DNA of 64,000 bases from Streptomyces mirabilis (GCF_039503195.1 NZ_JBCJKP010000002.1:62001-126000); one strand, 5' to 3'; counted from the first letter of the stretch, positions 28,280 through 36,970 are shown. The notes: generated by a model from the sequence alone, not told the origin. Program-made: numbers and translations.

Positions 28280-28930
28280 ATGGCCACGCTGCTGCACATC
28301 GACTCGTCCGTGTTCCCCGGCGAGGCGTCCTCGTCCCGCTCGGTCACGGACGCCTTCCGCAGGACCTGGGAGGAGCAGCACCCGCAGGGCACCGTCATCT
28401 ACCGCGACCTCGCCGCCGCCCCTGTCCCGCACATCACCGCCGACGCCTGGTCCGCTGGTTACACCGCCCCCGCCGAGCGCAGCCCGGAGCAGTCCGCCGC
28501 GTTCGCCGCGCGCGTGAAGCTCATCGAGGAGCTGGAGCAGGCGGACGCCGTCCTGATCGGCGCCCCCATGTACAACTACTCGATCCCGTCGACCCTCAAG
28601 GCGTGGCTGGACAACGTGCTCCTGCTCGGCCGCACCGCGGGCGAGACCCCCTCCGCCCAGGGCACCCCGGCCATCGTCGTCGCCAGCCGCGGCGGCTCCT
28701 ACGCACCGGGCACCCCGCGCGAGGACTACGAGTTCGTACAGAACTACCTGGAGGCCGTCCTCAAGAACACCCTCGGCCTGGACCTCGACTTCATCGTCCC
28801 CGAACTCACCATGGCCCCCCGCAGCCCGGCCATGTCCGAACTGGTCCCCCTCTACGAGGCCTCCCGCAAGCGCGCCTTCGAGGACGCGACCACCAAGGCC
28901 GAACAGCTCGCCGAGCGCCTCGCCGCATAA
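28280..28930 (+). CDS. azoR: FMN-dependent NADH-azoreductase (quinone reductase, AcpD family)
   Basis: The 216-residue flavodoxin-fold protein has the AzoR hallmarks: LLHIDSSVFPGEASSSRSVT, GAPMYNYSIPSTLKAWLDNV and VVASRGGSYAPGTPREDYE, all lining the FMN site. It catalyses two-electron reduction of azo dyes and quinones with NAD(P)H, generally as detoxification. A GGAGAAAG sequence precedes the ATG. It is divergent from the nitroreductase gene. The symbol reflects family membership, not proven substrate. Confidence 0.9.
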   Translation: MATLLHIDSSVFPGEASSSRSVTDAFRRTWEEQHPQGTVIYRDLAAAPVPHITADAWSAGYTAPAERSPEQSAAFAARVKLIEELEQADAVLIGAPMYNYSIPSTLKAWLDNVLLLGRTAGETPSAQGTPAIVVASRGGSYAPGTPREDYEFVQNYLEAVLKNTLGLDLDFIVPELTMAPRSPAMSELVPLYEASRKRAFEDATTKAEQLAERLAA

Positions 28931-29377
28931 CCCCCGGGCCATGGACGCCGCGTGCCGCCTCACCCCGGGACGTCACGCGGCGTTCTCGTCGCCCCCGCCC
29001 TGTCCGGCGGTGCCGGCTGCGCCCTGTCCCTGGGGCCGGTACCCCGGCGCTGGGGCGGCCGGGGCGTTCGGCCTGGGCGCTGGGGCGGCCGGGGCGTTCG
29101 GCCTGGGCGCTGGGGCGGCCGGGGCGTTCGGCCTGCCGGCGGGCAGCGCATCGAGACGGCGGCGTACGTGCGGGGGTGAACGGCACGCCGCCGGCCGGTA
29201 TGCGGCGCAAGAGCCGTGCGGACAGCTCGATGCCCGTCGACGACGAAACCCTGCTCGCCGCCCGCGGCCGGGGCCGGCTCGCAGTGACGACGGCTGCAGC
29301 CTCAAGGCCGGGTTCACCGCGAAGGCCGCATGGGACGAAACGCGCCCACGCGGCAGGGGGCCGGTGCGCGGGCGTGC
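28931..29377. other. Non-coding stretch with a tandem repeat
   Basis: This 447-base gap between the azoreductase gene and the convergent MarR gene contains a three-copy 30-base tandem repeat (29047-29135). The rest may contain decayed coding sequence around 29190-29330, but no frame is convincing. Confidence 0.35.
29047..29135. repeat. 30-base tandem repeat, about three copies
   Basis: The unit GCCTGGGCGCTGGGGCGGCC followed by GGGGCGTTCG occurs in full at 29071-29100 and 29101-29130, with 24 of its 30 bases also at 29047-29070. The copies are identical. Confidence 0.9.
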
Positions 29378-29863
29378 TTACGCCTCGCCGCCTGCGGGAT
29401 GGGCAAAGCGGGTCAGCAGATCCGTCAGCTGTTCGGGCTCGCCGGGCGCCAGGTCGGCAACCAGGCGCTCAGCCAGCGGCGCCGCCGCCACATGAGCTGC
29501 GTCGAAAAGCTCGACGCCCTCAGGCGTGATCTCCACCGCCCGCACCCGCCGGTCCCCCGGAACGTTCCTGCGTACGGCCAGCCCCCTGCGCTCCAGGTCG
29601 TCCACGACCCGCATGATTCCCGCCTTGTCCGACCCCGTCGCCGCCGCCAGGTCCCGCTGGACCGTGGGCCCGCGGTCGACCAGCACGATCAGCACGGCAA
29701 AATGCCGCAGCTCGATGCCGAGCGGCCGGAGCGCCTCCTCCATCACCGCGGCCGCGCGCCAGTGCGCCCGGCGCAGCAGCAGGCCGAGAGCGAAAGGCGA
29801 GGCATCGCCGGGGCGGTCGGTCACGCGCGAGGGGGTGGTTCGGTGAGGAACGTCGGCGTTCAT
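29378..29863 (-). CDS. MarR-family transcriptional regulator
   Basis: The 161-residue protein has the MarR winged helix: LRPLGIELRHFAVLIVLVDR, TVQRDLAAATGSDKAGIMRV and VDDLERRGLAVRRNVPGDRR with the wing R-N-V-P-G-D-R-R, and C-terminal dimerisation helices. Regulators of this class respond to phenolic or electrophilic ligands. It is convergent with the azoreductase gene and divergent from the carrier-condensation gene at 30143, either of which could be its target. Confidence 0.88.
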   Translation of the reverse strand: MNADVPHRTTPSRVTDRPGDASPFALGLLLRRAHWRAAAVMEEALRPLGIELRHFAVLIVLVDRGPTVQRDLAAATGSDKAGIMRVVDDLERRGLAVRRNVPGDRRVRAVEITPEGVELFDAAHVAAAPLAERLVADLAPGEPEQLTDLLTRFAHPAGGEA

Positions 29864-30074
29864 GGGGCCAACATTACCGCCATAGGTTCGTTCGACATGG
29901 TCTCGTTTGAAACTAAATGCGGGTCCGTCCGCCGCGGCCCTGGCGCCTCGGGCCCGGTGCGGCTCCACCGGGCCCGGTATCGGCCACTGCCCCTTGGGGA
30001 GCACGGCGTCGCCGGGGCGCCGGGGCAGGCTCGAGTGGTGCTCCAGTGGTTCGAGACGGCCCCTCAGGACCCCG

Positions 30075-30103
30075 TTGCCAGGATCTTGGCAAGGTTTTGC
30101 CAA
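30075..30103. promoter_or_regulatory. TTGCCA/TTGGCAA operator-like cluster upstream of the carrier-condensation gene
   Basis: TTGCCA (30075-30080), TTGGCAA (30086-30092) and TTGCCAA (30097-30103) lie 40 to 68 bases before the start codon. The first pair is one base shorter than the perfect sites at 25123 and 25362; the added third half-site makes a compact array. It suggests regulation by the same factor. Confidence 0.6.
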
Positions 30104-30142
30104 GCCTTCCTTCTGTAGCCGCTGTCGAAGGAGCGAGCCGCG

Positions 30143-31687
30143 ATGTCACTCCCCGGTCAGAAGCCGTCCGACCGCCCGGTCCCCTCCGCACGGACGGCGC
30201 TCACGGCGCTGCCGGCTCTGCCGCGAGGCGCGGGCGGCAGCGGCGACGGCGGCGGCGAGCACGCCGCGCCGCCCGCGTCCGGCGCCGAACCGCCCGGCAC
30301 TCCCCTGCAGGAGATCGTCCGCGACCTGTTCGCCGAGGCGATCGGCGTGCCGCGGCGCACCGTCCACGCCGACTCCGACTTCTTCCGCCTCGGCGGGCAT
30401 CCCGCGGCCGCGGCCCGGCTGCTGGCCCGGGCCCGCCGGATACTGGGCGCCGGCCTGGACGACCGCGCCCTGCACGAGGCGCCCACCCCGGCCCGTTTCG
30501 CCGCGGCGGCCGGCGAGCGGCCGGCCGCCGCCACCGGGCCCGCCGGGGCGCTCGACGGGACACTCGACGGGGAGGGCAGCGCGGTCCTGCCGCTGCGGCT
30601 GCGCGGGGCACTGGACGCAGGGGCGCTACAAAAGGCGCTGGGAGACGTGGGGCGCCGTCACGCGGCGCTGCGCAACAGCCGGCTGGGCTCGGCCGGCACC
30701 CGGCTGCGCGCCCTCGCCGCCCGGGACCACCTGCTGGAGCTCACCCTCCCGGCCGACCTGGTCGACCTGTGGTCGCACACCCCGCTGGCCGCCGAACTCG
30801 CCCTGGCCTACCGGGCACGGGCCGCGGGCCGGGCGCCACGCTGGGAGGGCCCGGTGCCCGAGGCGGCGCCCCGGGCAAGGGCCGGCGACCTGGCGCCCAC
30901 CGTGCCGCCGGGCAGCCGGCCCGCCCCGGCCGACACCCGCGTCGGCCGCCTCGCCCTCGACTGGGACGCCGGCCTGCACCAGCGGCTGGCCCACCTGGCC
31001 GCCACGCAGGCCGCCACCCTGTTCATGGTGGTCCACGCCGCGCTCGCGGCCCTGCTCACCCGGCTCGGCGCGGGCCCCGCCATCACCGTGGCCGCGCCGG
31101 TCCCGGCCCGCGACAGCGCCGCCCTGCGCCGGGCCGTGGGCCCCTACGGGCGGGTGCTGGCCCTGTCCGTGGACACCTCCGGCGACCCGGCCTTCACCAC
31201 GCTGCTGCGCCGGGTACGCGCCGCGGACCTCGCCGCCTACCGCACCGGCACCGCGGCACTGGCCCGGCCCGGCGGCATCGCGCTGAGCGTCCTGGCGGAC
31301 AGCGGCGAGGCGTACGAGGCGGCCGGGCTCACCGTGCGGGCGGCCCCGCCCCTGCTCCCCCCGAGGGCCGCGGCCCTCGGCCTGATCCTGACCGAACGGC
31401 ACACACCGGCCGGCGCGCCCGCGGGCATCGCCGTCACCGCCGCCTACCAGTACGACGCCGTCGGCGAGACGGCCGCCGCCCACCTGACCGGGCAGCTGAC
31501 CGCCCTGCTCGAGGCCGCCCTGGATGCCCCCGCCGCCGCGCTGAGCCGGCTGGGCGGCGGGGCGAGGCCTCCGCTCGCCCCGGCCGGGACCCGGGAACAC
31601 ACCGCCCCCTACCCCACCCGCCGGCCCTCACCCGCACCCGCGGCGGCGCCGGTGCCGGTGCCGGTGCCGGTGCCGGTGGCCGGGTGA
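30143..31687 (+). CDS. Degenerate carrier domain fused to a condensation-like domain
   Basis: The 514-residue protein has a disordered N-terminus, a carrier-like domain at about residues 52-125 and a C-terminal region resembling an NRPS condensation domain (AVLPLRLRGALDAGALQKAL, GRRHAALRNSRLG, FMVVHAALAALLTRLG, LALSVDTSGDPAFTTLLRRV). In the carrier core the expected LGGxS reads LGGHPAAAARL, so Pro87 replaces the phosphopantetheine Ser. No HHxxxDG motif can be found. Both sites therefore look non-catalytic by the classical mechanism. The gene is complete, with an SD sequence GAAGGAG and no frameshift, and a similar two-domain protein is encoded at 34798. It may be a protein-binding or chaperone-like member of the family. 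Confidence 0.65.
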   Translation: MSLPGQKPSDRPVPSARTALTALPALPRGAGGSGDGGGEHAAPPASGAEPPGTPLQEIVRDLFAEAIGVPRRTVHADSDFFRLGGHPAAAARLLARARRILGAGLDDRALHEAPTPARFAAAAGERPAAATGPAGALDGTLDGEGSAVLPLRLRGALDAGALQKALGDVGRRHAALRNSRLGSAGTRLRALAARDHLLELTLPADLVDLWSHTPLAAELALAYRARAAGRAPRWEGPVPEAAPRARAGDLAPTVPPGSRPAPADTRVGRLALDWDAGLHQRLAHLAATQAATLFMVVHAALAALLTRLGAGPAITVAAPVPARDSAALRRAVGPYGRVLALSVDTSGDPAFTTLLRRVRAADLAAYRTGTAALARPGGIALSVLADSGEAYEAAGLTVRAAPPLLPPRAAALGLILTERHTPAGAPAGIAVTAAYQYDAVGETAAAHLTGQLTALLEAALDAPAAALSRLGGGARPPLAPAGTREHTAPYPTRRPSPAPAAAPVPVPVPVPVAG

Positions 31688-32040
31688 GCCCGGACGGCTC
31701 TCCGGCCTGCGATTCCGGGGGGCCGAGCCCGGTCCTCCGGGGGCGGGCTCGGTCCGGCGCGAAGAACAGCCGGCCGGCCGCCTCCACGATCACGTCAGCA
31801 CGCTGCCCGCCATACCCGGAAACCTGTGGAACTGGTCCGGTTTCCATGGTTTCCAGGGTGGCTCTCCGCCTTCGTGCCACCAAAGCGCGCCTTTCGGACA
31901 CGCAGGGAGCCGGCTCGCAGGGCGGCGCACACCTCGACGGCCACTCGTCCCGGCCGGGACGGCGGCCGGCACCACCGACGGCCGTTCCGGCACGTCACCA
32001 GGCGCAGTGTTCGAAGGCCGTACGCGTCTCGTGCCGCCCG
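31688..32040. other. Intergenic stretch, no gene seen
   Basis: About 350 bases between convergent genes. Short minus-strand frames at 31790-31993 have weak protein-like composition and could be a decayed gene. No terminator of note was found. Confidence 0.3.
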
Positions 32041-32823
32041 TCAGCGCGCCGGGAGCTGGTCGTAGGTCCTGAAGGTGTAGGTCGCGTCGTAGGTCATCAG
32101 GTTCCCGCTCGGCGCCGGGAGCCCGAGCCGCCGGTTGAGCGGTCCGGCCATCGGCCCGCAGTCTTCAGCGGCAGGAGCGGCGAAGGTGTCGTCGTACGCC
32201 GAGAACCTGATCAGCGGCGGGTTCGTGGAGATCCACTGCGAAGGGCCCGATCGCTTCATGCGGAAGTCGACCGGTGCACCGGCGCCGATGGTGCAGCCCT
32301 GCGGCAACCGCGGGCTCATCAGCCTGAATCGCAGGCTGAACTGCCCGGTGTAGAAGTCGGACCGGCCGCCGTACTCCGGCTGAATCGCCAGCCTCGGCCG
32401 CCGCGCGCGCTCACCTTGCGCCGTACCGGACACTCCGCCCGGAACGGCGGTCGGCGCGCTGTGCATCGCACCCCACACCTGCCCGTGGGCGCCGTCCGGG
32501 AGCGGGCCCTCGGCGTGCGTCATGGTGATCGGGGCGAGAGCCACGGTGACCTTGCCCACCGTCAACCGCGGTGCGGCCGTGTGCACTTCACATCTCCAGC
32601 GGGCCGGGTCGACCCCGGCGGGGAGGGCCGGGCAGTCGCTGAAATCAGCCGCGGGCTGTGCGGCGGCAGCCCTGTCGGCGGGGGCAGGCGGCTCGGCGTA
32701 CGCGAAGCTCGGCGTGTACGCCCCCGCAAGCCCCGTCAGGGCAACGACACCCGCGAAGGAGACCGCGGCGCGGCGGGCGAGAGGGAAGCGGGGCTGATCG
32801 GCAGTGGTGTTCGGCATGGCCAT
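32041..32823 (-). CDS. Secreted hypothetical protein
   Basis: The protein, about 260 residues from the ATG at 32823 (a second ATG at 32817 is close), has a signal peptide (RRAAVSFAGVVALTGLAGAY ... AYAEPPAPA). The mature domain has three or four Cys (DFSDCPALPAG, WRCEVHTAAP, PQGCTIGAG, EDCGPMAGPL) likely in disulfides. It contains WISTNPPLIRFSAYDDTF and ends NLMTYDATYTFRTYDQLPAR. It resembles conserved secreted actinobacterial proteins of unknown function. No catalytic motif is visible. Confidence 0.7.
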   Translation of the reverse strand: MAMPNTTADQPRFPLARRAAVSFAGVVALTGLAGAYTPSFAYAEPPAPADRAAAAQPAADFSDCPALPAGVDPARWRCEVHTAAPRLTVGKVTVALAPITMTHAEGPLPDGAHGQVWGAMHSAPTAVPGGVSGTAQGERARRPRLAIQPEYGGRSDFYTGQFSLRFRLMSPRLPQGCTIGAGAPVDFRMKRSGPSQWISTNPPLIRFSAYDDTFAAPAAEDCGPMAGPLNRRLGLPAPSGNLMTYDATYTFRTYDQLPAR

Positions 32824-33129
32824 CAGCCTGCTGTCCACCGCCCGCCGACCACCATCGGTGACACCCCTGCCCCCACCCTGAGCCGACCCTGACGCCTTGT
32901 CAGGGTGCGGCCCCGGGCGGAGAGCGGCACGTTCGGTTCTCCGGTGCGCGGGCCAACGCCGCTGGGGCACCGGCTCGCAGGAGTGTCCGTCCCCCCGGCC
33001 GCCGTACCGGCCCGGGGCGTGTCCGTGACCTTCCCTCAGCACGACGGCGGGGAGGGAAGGACGGCGGTCAGGCCCCGGGCCGCCGGCGGCAACGGGACGC
33101 CGGCCCGCCGCAGGCGCTGCGGAGGGGCG
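32824..33129. other. Intergenic stretch, no gene seen
   Basis: About 306 bases upstream of the secreted hypothetical protein gene. It should contain that gene's promoter. CTGACGCCTTGTCAGGG near 32889 forms a small inverted repeat. No coding sequence was recognised. Confidence 0.3.
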
Positions 33130-33267
33130 TCATACGGCCTCTTCCGGGTCCTTGGGGGACGGCGGGGTGACGGGTCCGGGTGTGACCTGTGCGCTCGCCG
33201 CGCCCGCGGCGGCCAGGAAGAGTCCGGTGACCGCGGCGACGGCCGCGACCGTACGGGAGTGCCTCAT
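33130..33267 (-). CDS. Small secreted peptide, 45 residues
   Basis: A minus-strand ATG at 33267 with AAAGG about ten bases upstream opens a 45-codon frame. The product begins MRHSRTVAAVAAVTGLFLAA and continues AGAASAQVTPGPVTPPSPKD, ending PEEAV. The first 26 residues are a textbook signal peptide with an ASA cleavage motif, leaving a 19-residue Pro-rich acidic peptide. No homolog is recalled. The gene stands alone between a secreted protein gene and a membrane protein gene. Confidence 0.5.
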   Translation of the reverse strand: MRHSRTVAAVAAVTGLFLAAAGAASAQVTPGPVTPPSPKDPEEAV

Positions 33268-33475
33268 GGGGGGTGCCTTTCGTCTGCGTGGGCCTTGCGT
33301 GGACGAACCTCGACGCCCCAGCCTGGCCCGGGGCGTCGCAGGGGTCCTCGAGACCTGCTCGAGACGGGCTCGAACGATCTCCCGAATCGGGCGAAGCGTT
33401 CGTTCCGGAGTGCTTCAATGGCCCCCGGCGGAGCCTGAATTGACCAGCACTGACCGGCAGGGAGCGAGCACGGGG

Positions 33476-33937
33476 ATGCGGAAGTCGTACTACGCGGCAC
33501 ACGTCTACATGATCCTGGGAGTGGTCTCCGGGCTGTATTACCGGGAGTTCACCAAAGCCAACGATTTCACCGGCGACACCCAGCTGGCGCTCATGCACAC
33601 CCATCTGCTCTCGCTGGGCATGATGGGTTTCCTCATCGTCCTCGCCCTGGACAAGCAGTTCGCCCTGTCCGGGACGAAACTGTTCACGTACTTCTTCTGG
33701 TTCTACAACGTGGGCATCACGATCACCGTCGCCATGATGTTCGTCCACGGCACCGAGACCGTGCTCGGCGACCATGTCCCCGAGGCGGTGCCGCTGACCG
33801 CGGGCCTCGGGCACATCCTGCTCACGGTGGGACTCATCCTGCTGTTCGTGCTCCTCGGCAAGCGGCTGAACGAGTCCACCGGGGCGGGCCCCGCCGAGCC
33901 GGAGCAGGAGAAGGAGACGGCCAAGAGCCCCGTCTGA
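33476..33937 (+). CDS. DUF2871-family four-helix membrane protein
   Basis: The 153-residue protein has four transmembrane helices (YYAAHVYMILGVVSGLYY, THLLSLGMMGFLIVLALD, FFWFYNVGITITVAMMFVHG, LGHILLTVGLILLFVLLG) with conserved His in TQLALMHTHLLSLGM and FVHGTE, and a charged cytosolic tail. This is the DUF2871 pattern. The buried His residues hint at metal or haem binding, as in related small membrane proteins, but that is inference. GGGAGCGAGCACGGGG precedes the ATG. It is convergent with the TetR gene. Confidence 0.85.
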   Translation: MRKSYYAAHVYMILGVVSGLYYREFTKANDFTGDTQLALMHTHLLSLGMMGFLIVLALDKQFALSGTKLFTYFFWFYNVGITITVAMMFVHGTETVLGDHVPEAVPLTAGLGHILLTVGLILLFVLLGKRLNESTGAGPAEPEQEKETAKSPV

Positions 33938-34018
33938 GAGCCCGGCCTGGAGCCTCGTCCGAGGGTCCTGTCCGAGGGTCCTGTCCGAGGGTCCCTCCGA
34001 CAGACCGGTCCCGCCGGG

Positions 34019-34624
34019 TCAGACGGGCTGGGCCGCCGGGCCCAGCAGTGCGTCGGTCAGGGCGGCCAGCCGCCGGCGCGCCGGGTCCGGGCGCAGGCGG
34101 CCCGCCCGGGTGAGGGCGGCCTGGCCGTGCCAGGCGCTCCACAGGACCTCCGTGAGCAGCCCGCTGTCGCGGCCGGCCGCGACGGGCTCGACGGCCTGTC
34201 TGATCTCGGCGAGGACGTCCGCGAGCGGCGCCGGCGTGCCGGCCGCCCCGGTGGTGTCCTCGCCGGTGTCCTCGCCCGGGTCGAGGGTGAGCATGGCCTC
34301 GTAGAGGACCGGTCCGTGCTCGGCGAAGTCGGCGTAGGCGCGGGCCACCGCGCCCAGTGCCTCCTGCGGGTCACCGGCTTCCTCGCGGGCGGTGCGCAGC
34401 GCGGCGGCGAGTTCGGCGAAGCCTTCCAGGGCGACCGCGTGGACGATGGCGTCCTTGTTCTTGAAGTGCTGGTAGAGCACCGGCTGGCTGTATTCGATGC
34501 GGTCCGCCAGGCGCCGTGTGGTGACGTAGTCCCAGCCTTCGGACTCGGCCATCTCACGGGCTGTGGTGAGGATCAGCCGGTGGCGCTGGGCCTGCTCGCG
34601 AAGGCGTCGCTCTCGGGGCGTCAT
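34019..34624 (-). CDS. TetR-family transcriptional regulator
   Basis: The 201-residue protein has an N-terminal TetR helix-turn-helix (HRLILTTAREMAESEGWDYV, TTRRLADRIEYSQPVLYQHF with KNKDAIV) and a C-terminal ligand domain with a WHG-type motif (EVLWSAWHGQAALTRAG). It is divergent from the carrier-condensation gene at 34798 across a 173-base region with an inverted repeat, so it probably represses itself and perhaps that gene. The ligand is unknown. Confidence 0.9.
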   Translation of the reverse strand: MTPRERRLREQAQRHRLILTTAREMAESEGWDYVTTRRLADRIEYSQPVLYQHFKNKDAIVHAVALEGFAELAAALRTAREEAGDPQEALGAVARAYADFAEHGPVLYEAMLTLDPGEDTGEDTTGAAGTPAPLADVLAEIRQAVEPVAAGRDSGLLTEVLWSAWHGQAALTRAGRLRPDPARRRLAALTDALLGPAAQPV

Positions 34625-34628
34625 GAAA

Positions 34629-34677
34629 GGAACTTTAGCACTTTCGGCGAAATTCCAGCTGTCAGTGATAGAGTTCC
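34629..34677. promoter_or_regulatory. Spaced inverted repeat next to the TetR gene
   Basis: GGAACTTTA (34629-34637) and TAGAGTTCC (34669-34677) form a near-perfect inverted repeat flanking the TetR start region, with an additional GAAATTCC at about 34649-34656. The local AT content is high. It is a candidate autoregulatory operator. Confidence 0.45.
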
Positions 34678-34797
34678 TGCCTTTGAAATCGGCTGCTGCC
34701 GTACGGGACCGGCGGCTCTGTGCGGGGCGGGTTCGAGCGGTCTTCGAGGCACGGGCGCCAGCATCGGGGCACGACTGCCCACAGAGAGGGCCACCCC

Positions 34798-36417
34798 ATG
34801 CTGACCCCGACTCCCCTGGAGGAGCTGCTCGACCTGGCCGCGGACGTCCTCGGCTGCGACCGGCGCGCCCTGCCGGCCGGGGCCGCGGGTTCTCCCTTCA
34901 TCACGCTGGGCGGCGGCCTCGCGCAGGCCGTGCGGCTGCAGGCGCGTGCCGGCCGGCAGCTGGGCCTGGCCGTGGACCTGGCGCAGCTGCTGGGTCCCGC
35001 CCCGCTGGCGGACGTACTGGCCCGGGCCGTGCCCGTGCCGGCCGCGGTGCCCGGACCGCCCGCGGGCGCGGGCGCGGTGCGGGCGTTGCTGCCCGGGCAG
35101 CGGGCGGCGCTGGCCGCCGAGCGGGCGGCGGGTGCCGGTGCGGTGTGCCGGGTGCTCAGTGCCGAGCTGGCCGGGCCGCTCGACGCGGGCGCGCTGCGCC
35201 GTGTGCTCGCCGCTCTCGGTGCGCGGCACGAGGGCCTGCGGACCGTGTTCGCGGATGCGCCGCACGGCCCGGTGCGGCGGGTTCTCGCCGCCTGCGCCCC
35301 GCCGCTGGTCACTCTGGAGGCGGCGGGAGCGGGCGGGGGCGGGGACCCGGTGGCGGCGGTGCACGGGTATCTGGCCGCGCGGGCGCGGCAGTTGGTGGGC
35401 CGGCCGGGCCGGCCGCCGCTCGTCTTCGCCCTGGGCCGTCTGGCCGGAGGCGGGCATCTGCTGTCGTTCGTGTACCACGACGCGGTGGCCGACAGCTGGT
35501 CGGCGGCGCTGCTGTGGCAGGAACTGCTCGCCGACTACGACCGTGCCGTGCACCGGCGCCCGCTGGTGCGGGGGTTGCGTCCCGGGCCGGATACGGCGGG
35601 GCGCGCCCTGGTGGCCGCCCGGCCGGGCGGGCTGCGGGCGGCGGCCGAGCGGGCCGAGCGGCTGCGCGGTTTTCCCGCCGCCGTGGACCTGACGGAGGGT
35701 GCGTCGCGGCCCGCCGTGTTCGATGTCCACGGCGAGCGGCTGCACGTCGGCCTCGACGTGCGGCTGCGGGACGCGGCCGATGCGACGGCCCGGCGGGCCG
35801 GTGTGCCGCACGGCACGGTGCTGCTGGCGGCGTGGGCGCTGGCCGTGGGCCGGCGCGCGGACCTGGAGCGGCTGCTGGTGGGCTGCGAGGTGCCGCGCCG
35901 TGCCACGGCGGCGCTGCTGGGCACCCCCGCGCCCTGCTCGGCGACGGTGCCGGTGGGCTGTGAACTGCAGGGCGGCGTCGACTACTTCCTGCGCGGGGTC
36001 GCCTGCGCGTTCAGCGAGGCCCTCGGCTGCGCGGACCTCGACACCGCCGAGCTGGCGCGCGAGCTCGGGGTGCGCCCGGACCGTTCCCGGCCCGTCCTGA
36101 CACCGGTGACGTTCGCGGCCCGCGACGAGCTGCTGCCCGCGCGGGTGCGGGCGGGCGACTTGAGCGCGCGTTTCCACCACGGGCACGCGGGCGCCGTCAC
36201 CGCGGACGCCGCGCTGACCGTGCTGCGCTGGCGCGAAGACCCGCTGCTGCGCCTGGAGTTCGCCCCCGCGGTGCTCTCCCGCACGCGGGCCGTGCGGCTG
36301 GCCGGCGAGCTGCGCGGCGCGCTGGCCGCGTTGACGGCGGCGTCCCCGCACACCCCGGTCGAGGACCTGCTGCCCGCCCCGGCCGGCGCGCGCAGCCTTG
36401 CCCTGCCGCTCCCCTAA
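34798..36417 (+). CDS. Second degenerate carrier domain fused to a condensation-like domain
   Basis: The 539-residue protein has the same plan as the protein at 30143: an N-terminal carrier-like domain (about residues 5-72) and a condensation-like domain. The carrier core is LGGGLAQAVRL with Leu41 where the phosphopantetheine Ser should be. The condensation region keeps the shape of the active site (LSFVYHDAVADSWSAALLWQ) but HHxxxDG has become HDAVADS (residues 227-233), so the catalytic second His is Asp. GVPHGTVLLAAWALAVGR and later segments also fit the fold. Two independent losses in two such proteins suggest a selected non-catalytic role. The gene is divergent from a TetR gene. Confidence 0.65.
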   Translation: MLTPTPLEELLDLAADVLGCDRRALPAGAAGSPFITLGGGLAQAVRLQARAGRQLGLAVDLAQLLGPAPLADVLARAVPVPAAVPGPPAGAGAVRALLPGQRAALAAERAAGAGAVCRVLSAELAGPLDAGALRRVLAALGARHEGLRTVFADAPHGPVRRVLAACAPPLVTLEAAGAGGGGDPVAAVHGYLAARARQLVGRPGRPPLVFALGRLAGGGHLLSFVYHDAVADSWSAALLWQELLADYDRAVHRRPLVRGLRPGPDTAGRALVAARPGGLRAAAERAERLRGFPAAVDLTEGASRPAVFDVHGERLHVGLDVRLRDAADATARRAGVPHGTVLLAAWALAVGRRADLERLLVGCEVPRRATAALLGTPAPCSATVPVGCELQGGVDYFLRGVACAFSEALGCADLDTAELARELGVRPDRSRPVLTPVTFAARDELLPARVRAGDLSARFHHGHAGAVTADAALTVLRWREDPLLRLEFAPAVLSRTRAVRLAGELRGALAALTAASPHTPVEDLLPAPAGARSLALPLP

Positions 36418-36970
36418 AGGTGTCCGTACGGCGGGGCGTCCGGTGCGCGCGTGCCGGGGGAAATCCACGCGCGCACCGGAGCCGGTGCCCGGGCGGCCGG
36501 CGGACCGGCGCCCGGGGGGCGGGGTGCGCATCCCTCCGGGGGTTGGGCGGGATACGCACCCGAGGCGGACTCGGCCGGGCGGACCAGGGTCCCGGGGCGG
36601 GGATGGCTCCCGGGAGCGGGAGCCGTCCCCGCCCGGTGTGCGGAAGTCGGTCCTGCGGCGGAGCGGGAGTCACTCCTTCTCGGGAGTCACTCCTTCTCGG
36701 GAGTCACTCCTTCTGCGGACGGGACACCCCGGGGGTGGCAGTGAGCCCTTCTGCGGACGGGACACCCCCTGGGGGTGGCAGTGAGCGCCCCGGAGGCGGG
36801 GCCAGGAGTCCCGGGCGCCTTGCCCCTCTTCCGGGAGCCCGGCCCGCAGGCCCCGGCCGGGGGCCGGACACCCGCGGCGGGGGCCGGACACCCACACCGG
36901 GGGGCCGAACACCCGCGCCGGGGGCGGACGCCCGCTGGCCGGGGGCAGGCGTCCGGGATCGCGGGCGTCG
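36418..36970. repeat. Repeat-rich intergenic region
   Basis: About 550 bases without a gene. A 17-base unit GGGAGTCACTCCTTCTC occurs three times in tandem (36665-36714). A roughly 40-base unit CCTTCTGCGGACGGGACACC ... GGGGGTGGCAGTGAGC occurs twice (about 36708-36786). A looser series of GGCCGGACACCCGCGGCGGG-like units occupies 36849-36945. The region separates the accessory block from the deoxysugar genes. Confidence 0.8.

Noticed and set aside
29917..32892. Plus-strand open frame of about 991 codons across the first carrier-condensation gene
   Set aside because: It is a shifted shadow with Arg/Pro-rich low-complexity sequence; the 514-codon frame has a ribosome-binding site and recognisable domains.
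36665..36786. Possible CRISPR-like array from the short repeats
   Set aside because: Repeats are directly adjacent or nearly so, with no unique spacers of constant length and no cas genes nearby.
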